Counted from the first letter of the stretch, positions 8,223-17,185 are shown. The stretch: DNA of 34,632 nt from an uncultured Oscillospiraceae bacterium (GCA_900539855.1 UQDO01000022.1:1-34632), one strand, 5' to 3'. Notes: generated from the sequence alone by a model not told the origin. Translations and numbers: made by a program.

Positions 8223-8322
8223 AAATTTTAGTTTAGCAGTGTAAGTGAACAATGAATAATTGACGCATCGTAGGGCAGGTGCTCGTCTCCTGCTGTTATT
8301 TTTGACCGCTAAACTAAAATTT
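8223..8322. repeat. 100-bp inverted-repeat element (copy 1 of 3)
   Basis: The ends AAATTTTAGTTTAGC (8223-8237) and GCTAAACTAAAATTT (8308-8322) are perfect 15-bp inverted repeats. The middle holds a hairpin core, GGCAGGTGCTCGTCTCCTGC. The same ends and core recur at 24748-24861, and a first half recurs at 34581-34632. It has no coding capacity, so it is a short non-autonomous element or REP/MITE-like unit. Confidence 0.8.
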
Positions 8323-8330
8323 ATAGCACC

Positions 8331-8366
8331 AAAAAACGGCGGCGTGCCGTTTTTTGCACGCCGCCG
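8331..8366 (-). terminator. Intrinsic terminator of enolase
   Basis: On the minus strand, CGGCGGCGTGC and GCACGCCGCCG form a perfect 11-bp stem with an A-rich loop, followed by six T. It lies 86 bp past the eno stop codon, against the repeat element. Confidence 0.88.
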
Positions 8367-8452
8367 CGGCTATTTGTCAGGTAATACCCCGGAGCGATGC
8401 TTAATTTTCACAGGTCATAAACATAGGTGACAAAAGAAAAGCTCACATCATA

Positions 8453-9694
8453 TCATCCCGGCATTATCTCCGATTCTATCTTTAAAAGGCGGTTATATTT
8501 TGCCGTGCGGTCGGTGCGGCAGGGAGCGCCGGTCTTTATGAATTTTGCACCGACCGCGACCGACAGGTCGGCTATAAAGGTGTCCTCGGTCTCGCCCGAA
8601 CGGTGTGAAATTATCGGCGTATAGCCTGCCGCCGATGCCGTCTCGATGACCTTCAGCGTCTCGGTCAGTGTGCCTATCTGGTTCAGCTTTACAAGCACCG
8701 AGTTGGCTATTTTCTGCCGTATGCCGTCCGAAAGCCTTTGCGGATTGGTCACAAAAAGGTCGTCGCCCACAAGCATCACCCTGCCCGAAAGCCGGTCGGT
8801 CATCTGCTTCCAGCCGGAATAGTCGTCCTCAGCCAGCCCGTCCTCGACCGAGATTATGGGATAATCGTTTATAAGCCCCTCTATTTTTTCGCAAAGCTCC
8901 GCGCTGCTTAAAACCTCGCCGCTCTTTTTTCTTAAATATTTTGAGCCGTCATACCATTCGCTTGACGCAACATCAAGCGCAAGCTTTACCTTGTCAGTCG
9001 AATATCCGGCAAGCTCTATGGCTTCCATTATATATTCTATAGCCTCGCGGTCACTTTTAAGATCAGGCGCAAAGCCGCCCTCGTCGCCGACCCCCGACGC
9101 CTTGCCCCTTTCCTTTAAAAGCGACCCCAAAGCGTGGTGTATCTCCGAGCCTGCCCTGACCTTTTCGGAGAAGCTGCCCGTAAAGGGCACTATCATGAAT
9201 TCCTGAATATCCACATTGTTTGCGGCATGGGCGCCGCCGTTTAAAATATTCATCATGGGAGTGGGCAGCGAAAGCCGCGAAAAACCGCCTATATAGCGGT
9301 AAAGCGGCACCTTGTAATGCCTTGCTGCCGCCCTTGCGACGGCGAGGGACACCGCAAGTATGGCGTTTGCGCCGAGCTCGCTTTTGTTTTCGGTACCGTC
9401 GAGCTTTATCATCTCGCGGTCTATTGTGCGCTGGTTGAGCGTATCGAGCGAGCAGACAAGCGGCGCTATTTTGTTGTTTACATTCTCTACCGCCTTCTTT
9501 ACGCCCTTTCCGCCGTATCTTTCGCCGCCGTCGCGCAGCTCATGCGCCTCGAATTTTCCGGTCGAAGCACCCGACGGAGCAAACGCTATTGCCCTTATTC
9601 CGCCTGCGAGCGTCACCTCAGCCGCAACGGTCGGATTTCCCCTTGAGTCCAGAACCTCAAAGCCTTTTATTGATGTGATGATATTGTTATTCAT
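8453..9694 (-). CDS. eno: Enolase (phosphopyruvate hydratase)
   Basis: Enolase converts 2-phosphoglycerate to phosphoenolpyruvate in glycolysis, in the cytoplasm, using Mg2+. The 413-residue protein has the N-terminal motif EVLDSRGNPTV, the loop SGASTGKFEAHELRDG and the metal region SVEDGLAEDD. It also has the catalytic lysine segment SVLVKLNQIGTLTETL, SHRSGETED, and the C-terminal KTGAPCRTDRTAKYNRLL. The ATG at 9694 is chosen because GAGGTG lies 7 nt upstream; the frame would open five codons earlier at GTG. It is slightly shorter than the usual 425-435 residues but has all key motifs. It is transcribed alone, divergent from the HprK-like operon, and ends at a strong terminator. Confidence 0.97.
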   Translation of the reverse strand: MNNNIITSIKGFEVLDSRGNPTVAAEVTLAGGIRAIAFAPSGASTGKFEAHELRDGGERYGGKGVKKAVENVNNKIAPLVCSLDTLNQRTIDREMIKLDGTENKSELGANAILAVSLAVARAAARHYKVPLYRYIGGFSRLSLPTPMMNILNGGAHAANNVDIQEFMIVPFTGSFSEKVRAGSEIHHALGSLLKERGKASGVGDEGGFAPDLKSDREAIEYIMEAIELAGYSTDKVKLALDVASSEWYDGSKYLRKKSGEVLSSAELCEKIEGLINDYPIISVEDGLAEDDYSGWKQMTDRLSGRVMLVGDDLFVTNPQRLSDGIRQKIANSVLVKLNQIGTLTETLKVIETASAAGYTPIISHRSGETEDTFIADLSVAVGAKFIKTGAPCRTDRTAKYNRLLKIESEIMPG

Positions 9695-9767
9695 AGCTAA
9701 ACACCTCACTTTATAATTGACATAAATTCCACTTATTATGTACTTTTTTTATAATTACATTTTTTCT

Positions 9768-9796
9768 TTGACTTTTGCGATGAAAAGCTTTATTAT
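9768..9796 (+). promoter_or_regulatory. Promoter of the HprK-like/rlmB operon
   Basis: TTGACT and TATTAT are spaced by 17 nt, with a second TATAAT-like box slightly downstream. It lies about 57 nt upstream of ATG 9853 and diverges from eno. Confidence 0.6.
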
Positions 9797-9852
9797 ATAT
9801 AATAGTGTAGTATGCAGAAAATGCGTTTTTGTCGGCACTGATCGGAGGAATT

Positions 9853-10578
9853 ATGAGTATAAACAGATATCTTATAGCAGGACTGAAATGCGAAATGGAT
9901 GTCCGCTTCGATATGCTTCGCGAACGCAGCAGGAAATATCTGTATCCTTTCAGCGGCAAACCTGACATATCGCTTTCGGCGTCCGACGAAAAGATAGAGA
10001 TATTAAGGAAGAGATATAAAAACCTCAACGACGCGCAGCGTGAATACATGATCACGTCGACCTACTTTTACAGTGCGCTTCTTGATTTCGGCGGTTTTAT
10101 GCTCCATTCATCTGCGGTCTCGTATAACGGGAAGGCATATCTTTTCACGGCTGACAGCGGAACGGGGAAATCGACACATACAAGGCTGTGGATGCAGTAC
10201 CTTGACGGTGTGGAAATGATAAACGACGACAAGCCTGCGGTGAAGATAGTTGACGGGCGGTTTTGCGCCATAGGCACTCCGTGGAGCGGAAAAACAGCCG
10301 CCAACAGCGATGTTACCGTTCCGGTCGGCGCGGTGGCACTGCTGCGCCGAAGCGGCGCCCCCTACATAAAACCGGCGGAAACGTCGGACGCGGTGCGGAC
10401 ACTGCTTAAACAGACGGTCATACCGCCGAGACCCGACGGCACCGAAAAGTTAGCGGTGCTGCTTGATAAATTTATACGCAGCGTGCCTATTTTCGAGTTC
10501 GGCTGCGATATAAGCGAACGGTCGCTTATAACCTCGTTTGAGGCAATGACCAAAGAAACTTACAAAAGGAAATCTTGA
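9853..10578 (+). CDS. HPr-kinase-like P-loop protein
   Basis: This 241-residue protein resembles the C-terminal kinase domain of HPr kinase/phosphorylase and the related PEP-carboxykinase-like stand-alone proteins. The nucleotide-binding loop is TADSGTGKSTHTRLW (about residues 106-120), and the acidic pair in EMINDDKPAV corresponds to the DD of the HprK Walker B region. GTPWSGKT follows. The N-terminal 80 residues lack the HprK N-domain, so it is not the regular HPr kinase. ATG 9853 has a GGAGG Shine-Dalgarno. It is the first gene of an operon with rlmB one base behind. The substrate is unknown; small stand-alone relatives occur in peptide-modification clusters, but no precursor peptide was seen here. 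Confidence 0.72.
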   Translation: MSINRYLIAGLKCEMDVRFDMLRERSRKYLYPFSGKPDISLSASDEKIEILRKRYKNLNDAQREYMITSTYFYSALLDFGGFMLHSSAVSYNGKAYLFTADSGTGKSTHTRLWMQYLDGVEMINDDKPAVKIVDGRFCAIGTPWSGKTAANSDVTVPVGAVALLRRSGAPYIKPAETSDAVRTLLKQTVIPPRPDGTEKLAVLLDKFIRSVPIFEFGCDISERSLITSFEAMTKETYKRKS

Positions 10579-10579
10579 T

Positions 10580-11398
10580 ATGGACATGCGCGAAGATGAA
10601 TTTATTAATAATGAAGGCTCAGATGTAGCAGAGACGACCGAAGAGCGCCGGATGAGCGACGTTATAGTGGGCCGCAATCCCGTTGCCGAAGTACTGCGGT
10701 CGGGCAGGGAGATAGACAAGCTGTTTGTGGCGCACGGCGCCGCGAACGGATCGGTCAAGGCGCTCATCGCCAAGTGCAGGGATAAAGGAATACCGGTCAA
10801 GGAGGTGTCGCCGCAAAAGCTCGATTTCATGAGCGGCGGTGCGGTGCATCAGGGCGTTGCCGTTGTGGTCGCGGCGCATAAGTACTGCTCTCTTGACGAC
10901 ATTCTGCAGTATGCCGCCGAAAGGCACGAGCCTCCTTTCATTATAATATGCGACGGACTTGAGGATCCGCACAACTTAGGCGCGGTCATAAGGACCGCGG
11001 AAGCCTGCGGCGTTCACGGCGTCGTGATACCGGAGCGGCGCAGCGCATCGCTTAACGCGGTGGTCGCAAAGGCGTCAGCCGGTGCGCTTGAATATATGCG
11101 CGTCGCGAGGGTGACCAATATAAATGCGGCTTTGAACAAATTAAAGGAAAACGGCGTCTGGCTTTATGCCGCAGACATGGACGGCGAGTGCTGGTGCACA
11201 ACCGACATGACCGGCGGCTGCGGTCTTGTGATAGGCTCGGAAGGGCGCGGAGTCAGCCGTCTTGTCAAGGAAAACTGCGATAAAACAGTGTCGCTGCCGA
11301 TGTCGGGACATATAAATTCGCTCAACGCTTCGGTGGCTGCAGGCGTGCTGATGTATGAAATAGCAAGGCAGCGCGGCAATATAAAAGCAAAAAACTGA
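10580..11398 (+). CDS. rlmB: 23S rRNA (guanosine-2'-O-)-methyltransferase, SpoU/TrmH family
   Basis: RlmB methylates the ribose of G2251 (E. coli numbering) in the 23S rRNA P-loop using S-adenosylmethionine. The 272-residue protein has an N-terminal RNA-binding domain beginning VIVGRNPVAEVLRSG (about 28-42). The three SPOUT motifs are present: NLGAVIRTAEACG (132-144), GSEGRGVSRL (219-228) and LPMSGHINSLNASVA (239-253), which form the trefoil knot. The first 25 residues are an acidic extension that is not part of the family. It starts one base after the HprK-like stop codon and is preceded by AAAGGA inside that gene. Related 2'-O-methyltransferases such as resistance-type TsnR enzymes are less likely given the full motif set. 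Confidence 0.9.
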   Translation: MDMREDEFINNEGSDVAETTEERRMSDVIVGRNPVAEVLRSGREIDKLFVAHGAANGSVKALIAKCRDKGIPVKEVSPQKLDFMSGGAVHQGVAVVVAAHKYCSLDDILQYAAERHEPPFIIICDGLEDPHNLGAVIRTAEACGVHGVVIPERRSASLNAVVAKASAGALEYMRVARVTNINAALNKLKENGVWLYAADMDGECWCTTDMTGGCGLVIGSEGRGVSRLVKENCDKTVSLPMSGHINSLNASVAAGVLMYEIARQRGNIKAKN

Positions 11399-11419
11399 CA
11401 TATAAAGGGGATGTGTGGC

Positions 11420-14359
11420 ATGGGTCTGTTCGGACAAGGCAAAAAGTACGATCTGGATGACGGACATAACAACGACCTTTTCACCGACGACGATGATTTT
11501 ACGGTCAGCTTCAGCCGCAAAAGGACATTTGACAGCAGTAACGGCAAGGTTTCTGCACCTCACGCTATAACTGCGAAGGAGCTTCTGGAGAATAAGCCGG
11601 AGAATATACCGATGACCGGAAGTCATGAGGCGCCGTCGGTGTATAAGATCTTACAGGACAACAAAACAAAGGCCGAAGCCGACGCTATAGGGGACGATTA
11701 TGTGCCGTCGTGGGCTGTCTTAGAACCTGAAAAGACCGAAACAAAGCAGACCGCAAAAACGGTTGAAGCACCGGCACCAGCCGCTGCCGCGCCGGTCTTG
11801 CAGCAGGAAACTTCGGGTCCTGCCGACGATTTTCTCAAAAGATGTTTGAGCGCGATAGGCGGCGATGAATCCAATCCGCAGCAGGAAAGCGTTACCGGGT
11901 CTGCCCCCATTAAGACCGGCAGTGACGGTAACGGCACATACGGCTTAGGTGCAAAATATGACCTTAACGCGTTTGCAGAGACGGCAAAAGAGCGCCCGGC
12001 GCACAACATGGCGGCGGCACATTCGGCGATTGACGCAGACGCGATAATCAGAAGGCTTAAGGGCGACGGCGAGGATGCCGCAGCGGCACCTGTACAGGAA
12101 AGCGCCGCAAACGCCGCCGATACGGCAAACGCCGCGGCAGCCGCACCGGACGATATCCCTGCGGCGACAGCCGTCAAGGAGCCTTCTTCGCCGGCTGTCC
12201 CGGAAAACAAGCCGCAGGAAATAGAAATGGAGCACAAAGCGGCTGACGACGGCGCAGCTTTGCAGGACGGTCACCGCAGACTGAATGTGAATGTCGAAGT
12301 CATTCCGCCCGACGCTCCCGAAAAAATAATGAACACCACCATGTCGACAGCCGCTAAGGACGATGTCAGGGTCTACGGTAAAATTGTCAACGGCACAGTG
12401 ATACAAAGCACGCCCGACGGCGACGTTTCGGACAGCAAATTTGTCAAGGCTCCCCCGGTACCGGTATCGGGCGAAACGAGGGTGTTTGACAGCGCGCTTG
12501 ACGATATTATGTCGTCGGTCCCGTCGGTGTCTGAAGCCACCAGACCTATAAGCAAGGCTGAGCTTTATGACGACGACCTTGACGATTTCCCCGAGGACGA
12601 TGATTATGAGTATGACGGTGAGTATGACGGCGGCGAAAAAACGCCGTATTACGAGACCGAGGACACCTCGCTTGCAGGCATTGCCGATTATAAGACGCTG
12701 AGCGACTCGGCAAAGCTGAGGGTAAAATATTCGGGCGAATTTCGGGTTGCCAAAACGGTTGCCGTGCTGAGCTTTATAGCCGCTGCGCTGGCTGCCGGAC
12801 TGTCATGGCTTTTGGGTCGGTTTGCTCCCGGCATCGGCGCTTCGGTCGCAGCCTTTGCGCTGCTTGCCGTCTGCACCGTAATGAACATTGATGTTTTCGG
12901 CAGCATAAAGGGACTCTTCTTAAAGCATGCCGATTTTGGCTGCTGCGTTGCGCTTTGCAGTGCGGTCTCGCTTGTGTCAGGTGCCGTCTGCACATTTGCC
13001 GGCGGCGGAAAGTATCCTGCCGCACCGGTCGCCGCTATGCTTTTGCTGGCGTCATATCGCTCATCGGTTGCCATAAAAGCTCACCGCATTCTGCGCGGAC
13101 TTGAGGTCATAGGCAATTCCGAGGGCAAACGCGCCCTCTCTGCGGTAGACGACGACACATCTGACACTCTCGCATCGGGCGCCATTGACGGCGACGCGCT
13201 TACCGTTGTAGGCAAAAAGGCGGTCAATATCCGCTCGTTTATAAAAAATTCGTCATACAAAAGCCCCCTCGACCAGCGTTCGGCGGTTATGTTTATCGTG
13301 GGCGCGGCGATAGCGGTCGCAGCCGGCGGTATAACGCTTTATCTTTCCGATATATATACCGCGCTGACCGTCATGTCGCTGTCCCTTGCCGCCTGCTTCC
13401 CTGCCGCGGCGGCAATATCGAATGAGCTGCCTTTGGGAAGAATAGTAAAAAAGCTGTCCGCTTATGATGCTACGATAGCCGGATACAAGGGCGCTTACGA
13501 CCTCAATCTTTCAAATGTCGTTGCAGTAGGCTCGTCAGACATTTTCCCTGACGGCAGCGTCACGCTTTACAGCATGAAGACCTTGAGCAGCAATGAGATA
13601 GGTCAGTCGCTTGCCGACGCGGCAGCCGTGGCGATTGCCGCAGGCAGTCCTCTGTCAGGTATCTTCCGCTCAATGCTCGGTGATAACGGCGTGTCCGAAA
13701 TGCCGAAGGTCGGCGGCGTAAAATATGAGGATAAAATGGGTCTGTCCGGCTGGATAGGCGATAACACGATACTCATAGGCAATCGCAATCTCATGCAGGG
13801 GCACAACATCCCCGTGCCGCCCGTTACGGTCGATCAGAAGATACTGCGCGCCGGATATTTCCCGGTATATATATCCTGCCACGGCATACCCTGTATACTG
13901 TTTATAGTGAAATACGAGGCTGACCCCCATGTCAAAGCCGAACTGCAGAGCCTTTGCAGCACCGGAATGACGGTGGCTGTTTACCCTGAGGACCCCAACA
14001 CGACCGATACGATGATATGCGATTATTTCGACCTGCCGAGCGACGCGGTCAGCGTTATGAAGCACAACGCGCGCGTGGCATATGAAAAGGAGGTTGAGCC
14101 GACCGACACAGCCGATGCCGATGCGGTATCCAAAAGGCATCCTGCCGGGCTGTTCTCGGCGGTATCAATGGGCATAGGTCTTTGGAAAAAGCTCAGCGCC
14201 ATGACGGCGCTTGTTATAGTAGCCGCTGTCCTTTGCGGAGTGCTGCTCGTATATCTCGGAGCTACCGGCAAAATAGCTCTTGCGGCGTCGCTTGCATTTT
14301 CGGCTTATCAGTTGTTTTTCCTGCTGCTGGCTGTTCTTGTCTCAGGGCAGAAGCGCTGA
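11420..14359 (+). CDS. Catalytically degenerate P-type-ATPase-like membrane protein
   Basis: This 979-residue protein starts at ATG 11420, 9 nt after AAAGGGG; an ATG three codons earlier is possible. Residues 1-440 are acidic, Ala/Pro-rich and probably disordered. The rest follows a P1B-type ATPase plan: two membrane hairpins (about 443-490 and 505-552), a shortened actuator region, and a third hairpin (622-668) with ACFPA where metal pumps have CPC. A cytoplasmic part and a final hairpin (924-972) complete it. The phosphorylation motif DKTGT is replaced by GSSDIFPDGS (704-713), the TGE motif is missing, and TGD is replaced by YPED (about 854). N-domain-like IGNRNLM (about 786) and P-domain-like ADPHVKAEL (about 832) remain. 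It is predicted to be inactive as a pump, perhaps a scaffold or sensor in the envelope. Confidence 0.65.
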   Translation: MGLFGQGKKYDLDDGHNNDLFTDDDDFTVSFSRKRTFDSSNGKVSAPHAITAKELLENKPENIPMTGSHEAPSVYKILQDNKTKAEADAIGDDYVPSWAVLEPEKTETKQTAKTVEAPAPAAAAPVLQQETSGPADDFLKRCLSAIGGDESNPQQESVTGSAPIKTGSDGNGTYGLGAKYDLNAFAETAKERPAHNMAAAHSAIDADAIIRRLKGDGEDAAAAPVQESAANAADTANAAAAAPDDIPAATAVKEPSSPAVPENKPQEIEMEHKAADDGAALQDGHRRLNVNVEVIPPDAPEKIMNTTMSTAAKDDVRVYGKIVNGTVIQSTPDGDVSDSKFVKAPPVPVSGETRVFDSALDDIMSSVPSVSEATRPISKAELYDDDLDDFPEDDDYEYDGEYDGGEKTPYYETEDTSLAGIADYKTLSDSAKLRVKYSGEFRVAKTVAVLSFIAAALAAGLSWLLGRFAPGIGASVAAFALLAVCTVMNIDVFGSIKGLFLKHADFGCCVALCSAVSLVSGAVCTFAGGGKYPAAPVAAMLLLASYRSSVAIKAHRILRGLEVIGNSEGKRALSAVDDDTSDTLASGAIDGDALTVVGKKAVNIRSFIKNSSYKSPLDQRSAVMFIVGAAIAVAAGGITLYLSDIYTALTVMSLSLAACFPAAAAISNELPLGRIVKKLSAYDATIAGYKGAYDLNLSNVVAVGSSDIFPDGSVTLYSMKTLSSNEIGQSLADAAAVAIAAGSPLSGIFRSMLGDNGVSEMPKVGGVKYEDKMGLSGWIGDNTILIGNRNLMQGHNIPVPPVTVDQKILRAGYFPVYISCHGIPCILFIVKYEADPHVKAELQSLCSTGMTVAVYPEDPNTTDTMICDYFDLPSDAVSVMKHNARVAYEKEVEPTDTADADAVSKRHPAGLFSAVSMGIGLWKKLSAMTALVIVAAVLCGVLLVYLGATGKIALAASLAFSAYQLFFLLLAVLVSGQKR

Positions 14360-14365
14360 ACCGAC

Positions 14366-15607
14366 ATGAAGATATCGGAAATTTTCAATCCTCCGGGGGT
14401 TCGTGACACCGATCATTATGAGGTAAGGCTCAATACCATAGGAACGGCGGCGCGCATAATTATATTGGCTTGCGCGCTGTCGATATTCCTGCCTTACTAT
14501 ATAACCTCAATAGTTGTAGGCGTTGCCGGGCTTACGTTTTGCATACTTCCCGGGACGAGGGACAAGATATTCATTCACAAGGGCGCCTTTACGGTCGCTT
14601 TGTTTACCCTTGTGACAGCCGTGGTATCGGTGGTTTACAAAAATTATATGGGGCTGCTCAGAACCGGCGTTTTTGCCGCAATGATGGTTATTTTCTTTGT
14701 GGCAAGGGCGCTCGCCACCAAAATATTCTACGAGCGGCTGCTTGATCTTATATGTGCAGGAGGAACCGTGTCGAGCGTAGGCGCGGTAATAGAGCTGATA
14801 CTGCATAAAGGCGATAGGTTTTACAGAAGCAGCGCGCTTTTTGTGAATCCCAACTTTTTCGGCGCGGCGATCATGCTGACCATTCTCATCTGCGCGTATA
14901 AAGCGGTGGTAAGAAATAAAAACGCAAAGCTGTTTTACTTTGTGGCCATTGTGAACGCCGCCGGACTGTATGCCTGCGGAAGCATGGCTCTGTGGGGCGT
15001 TCTGTTTATAGGTATACTGATACTTCTGCTGCTAAACCACGAATACCGTCTGCTTGCGATATTTTTCGGCGTGGCGGCAACGGTGCTTGTAACGATAGTG
15101 CTCGTACCGCAGCTTATCCCACGTCTTAACGAAATATCGGCAACCACCGAAAACCGTGTTATCATCTGGGAATTTGCCATTGAGCAGATAAAAAAAGCCC
15201 CCGTTTTCGGCAGAGGCTTTTTCAGCTACCGTTTCCTTTACTATCAGCTTTCCCCCGGCAGACCGGAGATATATAAGGCGGCGCTCGCTCACAATATACT
15301 GCTTGACTGCATGCTGTCGCACGGAATAGTCGGCACTGCGCTTATAGGCATATTTATGGGGCAGTTCGTAAAAACCGTGTTTGAATGTCACGATGGTCTT
15401 AAAAGCAGGGGCGACAGCTACGTTATCACCACATTTATTGCCGCCGTCGCAGGCTCGTGTGCCTTTTACGGAATGATAGACACAACACTTATATGGGTGC
15501 AGAACGGCATGATACTGCTGTTCATTGCAAGCGGTATCGGCGTTGATGAAAGAAGACTGCGGCACAAGCAGCACGCCGAGCGCGCAAGAACAGACAAAAC
15601 GGAATAA
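14366..15607 (+). CDS. O-antigen ligase/polymerase-like membrane protein
   Basis: This 413-residue polytopic protein has about ten hydrophobic segments. The family signature is visible in the second half: RVIIWEFAIEQIKKAPVFGR followed by GFFSYRF, then AHNILLDCMLSHGIVGTALI. This matches the R...W...P..G.G...HN...G pattern of the Wzy_C/WaaL superfamily. An earlier FVNPNFFGAAIML stretch is also typical. Members transfer or polymerise undecaprenyl-linked glycans at the outer face of the membrane; in a Gram-positive cell it would attach or polymerise a surface polysaccharide or teichoic-type polymer. It starts 6 bp after the pseudo-P-type ATPase and ends at a strong hairpin, so the two are co-transcribed and may cooperate. 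No glycosyltransferases lie nearby. Confidence 0.8.
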   Translation: MKISEIFNPPGVRDTDHYEVRLNTIGTAARIIILACALSIFLPYYITSIVVGVAGLTFCILPGTRDKIFIHKGAFTVALFTLVTAVVSVVYKNYMGLLRTGVFAAMMVIFFVARALATKIFYERLLDLICAGGTVSSVGAVIELILHKGDRFYRSSALFVNPNFFGAAIMLTILICAYKAVVRNKNAKLFYFVAIVNAAGLYACGSMALWGVLFIGILILLLLNHEYRLLAIFFGVAATVLVTIVLVPQLIPRLNEISATTENRVIIWEFAIEQIKKAPVFGRGFFSYRFLYYQLSPGRPEIYKAALAHNILLDCMLSHGIVGTALIGIFMGQFVKTVFECHDGLKSRGDSYVITTFIAAVAGSCAFYGMIDTTLIWVQNGMILLFIASGIGVDERRLRHKQHAERARTDKTE

Positions 15608-15638
15608 CGATTCAACCGGTGGAACTAATAGTTTATAT

Positions 15639-15671
15639 AAACGCGGCAGGAGCGTAGCTCCTGCCGCGTTT
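15639..15671. terminator. Bidirectional terminator between convergent genes
   Basis: AAACGCGGCAGGAGC and GCTCCTGCCGCGTTT form a perfect 15-bp stem around GTA. T-rich sequence follows on both strands. It separates the O-antigen-ligase-like gene from the convergent esterase lipoprotein gene. Confidence 0.85.
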
Positions 15672-15722
15672 GTTGCCGTACTTATAATGATCTCTTTTTA
15701 CACGCCCCGGCTTATTGCCGGT

Positions 15723-17126
15723 TTATTTTATCACACATTCCAATGTGATCTCTTTTATGTTTTCGGTTTTGGAAAGCCCGGTCCAGTCTATTTTTCCGAA
15801 GCCGTCGACATATTCCGGGCGTTGCTCGCCGTTGATGGAAAACGACAGCGAACAGCTCGAAATATTACCCATTTCGGCTATTTTTACGGTCAGCTGTCCC
15901 ATCGTGTCGCCTCTGCTGACCTTCTGCGGTCCTTCCTTTAGGGCGCCGGTGCCGTCAAATACAGTCATGTATGTGCCGTCCGCCGCCATGAGGGTCACGC
16001 CGGTAAGTTCGGCAGGCGCGGCGGAAAGCCCGAGAGCGTTGTAAAGATTGTCGGCTGCGTCTTTACCCATTATATTGAAAACATTCTGCGAATAATGTAT
16101 CGTGTTGCCCTGATCCATCATGTCGCTCGAACAGGTCTCGCTTACGGTCGATATCATGTAAAGATTATCGATATCGTTGCAGAGCTTATACTGCGCGGCA
16201 CGGGCTATGGTGAGCGATCTGCTGTTTGTGTCGCTCCTGCCGGCTTTATCGGCACGCACGACCGATATGCCGCCGAAGTCAAGCGCAAGCTCCTTCATGA
16301 ATCCGTCGTGCATACTCTTGTATGCGTTATAATACGACTGATCGTCATGCACCGTGTTGTTTTGATCTTTGCCGTATACCTCATCATGCTCGCCCTGGTT
16401 CCATATGTAACCGGCATATACGATATTGTAATCTTTACTCAGCGCCGCATAAACGCTCTTGTATGCGCTGACCGCATTCCTGTAAAGCATACCGTGACCG
16501 TTGCCGGAACACGAGCAGACATATGATTCGGGATCGGGCGTCCATTCATGGACGCCGACGGCACCCACCGCCGCCTGTATGAAGACGGTCTTTGTGCCGG
16601 TAAGGCTGCTCCACTCCGCACCGAAAGCGGGTGTGACGCCCCCTAAGGTCGAGGTCTCCTTTGACGCGTCGCTGAGATAAAACATGTCGTGACCGTTGTC
16701 AAGCGCGGTAAGCGGCGCACTTGTATAGCAGGAATATGCGGTCCCTGCCGCAGGCTGTGTCGGCCTTTCGGGGAAAGCGGTGGTCTTGCCGCTGTTGAAA
16801 GCCGCAAGCTCGCTTGAAAAGCCGACGCTGGTAGTAAAATTCGACTGACCTACAACGAGTATCAGCGAAATATTCTGCTTTGACGCATCATAAGGGCGGC
16901 TGCTCTTTTTGGCTTCCGCGGTTTTTTTGTTTACCGTGACGGTCAGCACAGCACCCGATGCTTCGGGCTCTGCGGTCGACGCGGTATCGCTGTTTCCAGC
17001 CGCCGAAGCGTCCGCTTCACTGCTGCTTTCCGCTTTGTCACTGCCGCAGGCGGAAAGTCCGCATATAATGACCGCCAGTGCCAGTAACATTCCAATGATC
17101 CGTTTTGATCTTCCGTTTGATTTCAT
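15723..17126 (-). CDS. Secreted lipoprotein with SASA-type esterase domain
   Basis: This 467-residue lipoprotein has a basic, hydrophobic signal peptide and lipobox LSAC with Cys27. A Ser/Ala/Glu-rich linker to about residue 75 follows. The SGNH/SASA esterase domain (sialate O-acetylesterase or acetylxylan-esterase-like) comes next: the nucleophile block LILVVGQSNF with Ser95, the WNQGEHDEVYG block, and a late IHYSQNVFN stretch that would carry the catalytic His. The C-terminal 90 residues look like a beta-rich accessory domain. It would remove acetyl groups from host or plant glycans outside the cell. The start has AAGGAG upstream. It is a single gene with its own promoter at 17158-17185 and the shared terminator at 15639-15671. 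The exact substrate is unknown. Confidence 0.82.
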   Translation of the reverse strand: MKSNGRSKRIIGMLLALAVIICGLSACGSDKAESSSEADASAAGNSDTASTAEPEASGAVLTVTVNKKTAEAKKSSRPYDASKQNISLILVVGQSNFTTSVGFSSELAAFNSGKTTAFPERPTQPAAGTAYSCYTSAPLTALDNGHDMFYLSDASKETSTLGGVTPAFGAEWSSLTGTKTVFIQAAVGAVGVHEWTPDPESYVCSCSGNGHGMLYRNAVSAYKSVYAALSKDYNIVYAGYIWNQGEHDEVYGKDQNNTVHDDQSYYNAYKSMHDGFMKELALDFGGISVVRADKAGRSDTNSRSLTIARAAQYKLCNDIDNLYMISTVSETCSSDMMDQGNTIHYSQNVFNIMGKDAADNLYNALGLSAAPAELTGVTLMAADGTYMTVFDGTGALKEGPQKVSRGDTMGQLTVKIAEMGNISSCSLSFSINGEQRPEYVDGFGKIDWTGLSKTENIKEITLECVIK

Positions 17127-17157
17127 AACTGTTCTCCTTTCGCAGAGCTTTTAATTC

Positions 17158-17185
17158 ATTTTACCACAAAGTTCGGAAAATTCAA
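17158..17185 (-). promoter_or_regulatory. Promoter of the esterase lipoprotein gene
   Basis: On the minus strand, TTGAAT and TAAAAT are spaced by 16 nt, about 32 nt upstream of the ATG. Confidence 0.55.

Noticed and set aside
15639..15671. GGCAGGAGC hairpin as another copy of the short repeat family
   Set aside because: It shares only a short GGCAGGAG word; the 15-bp A/T-rich ends are absent and it works as a terminator between convergent genes.
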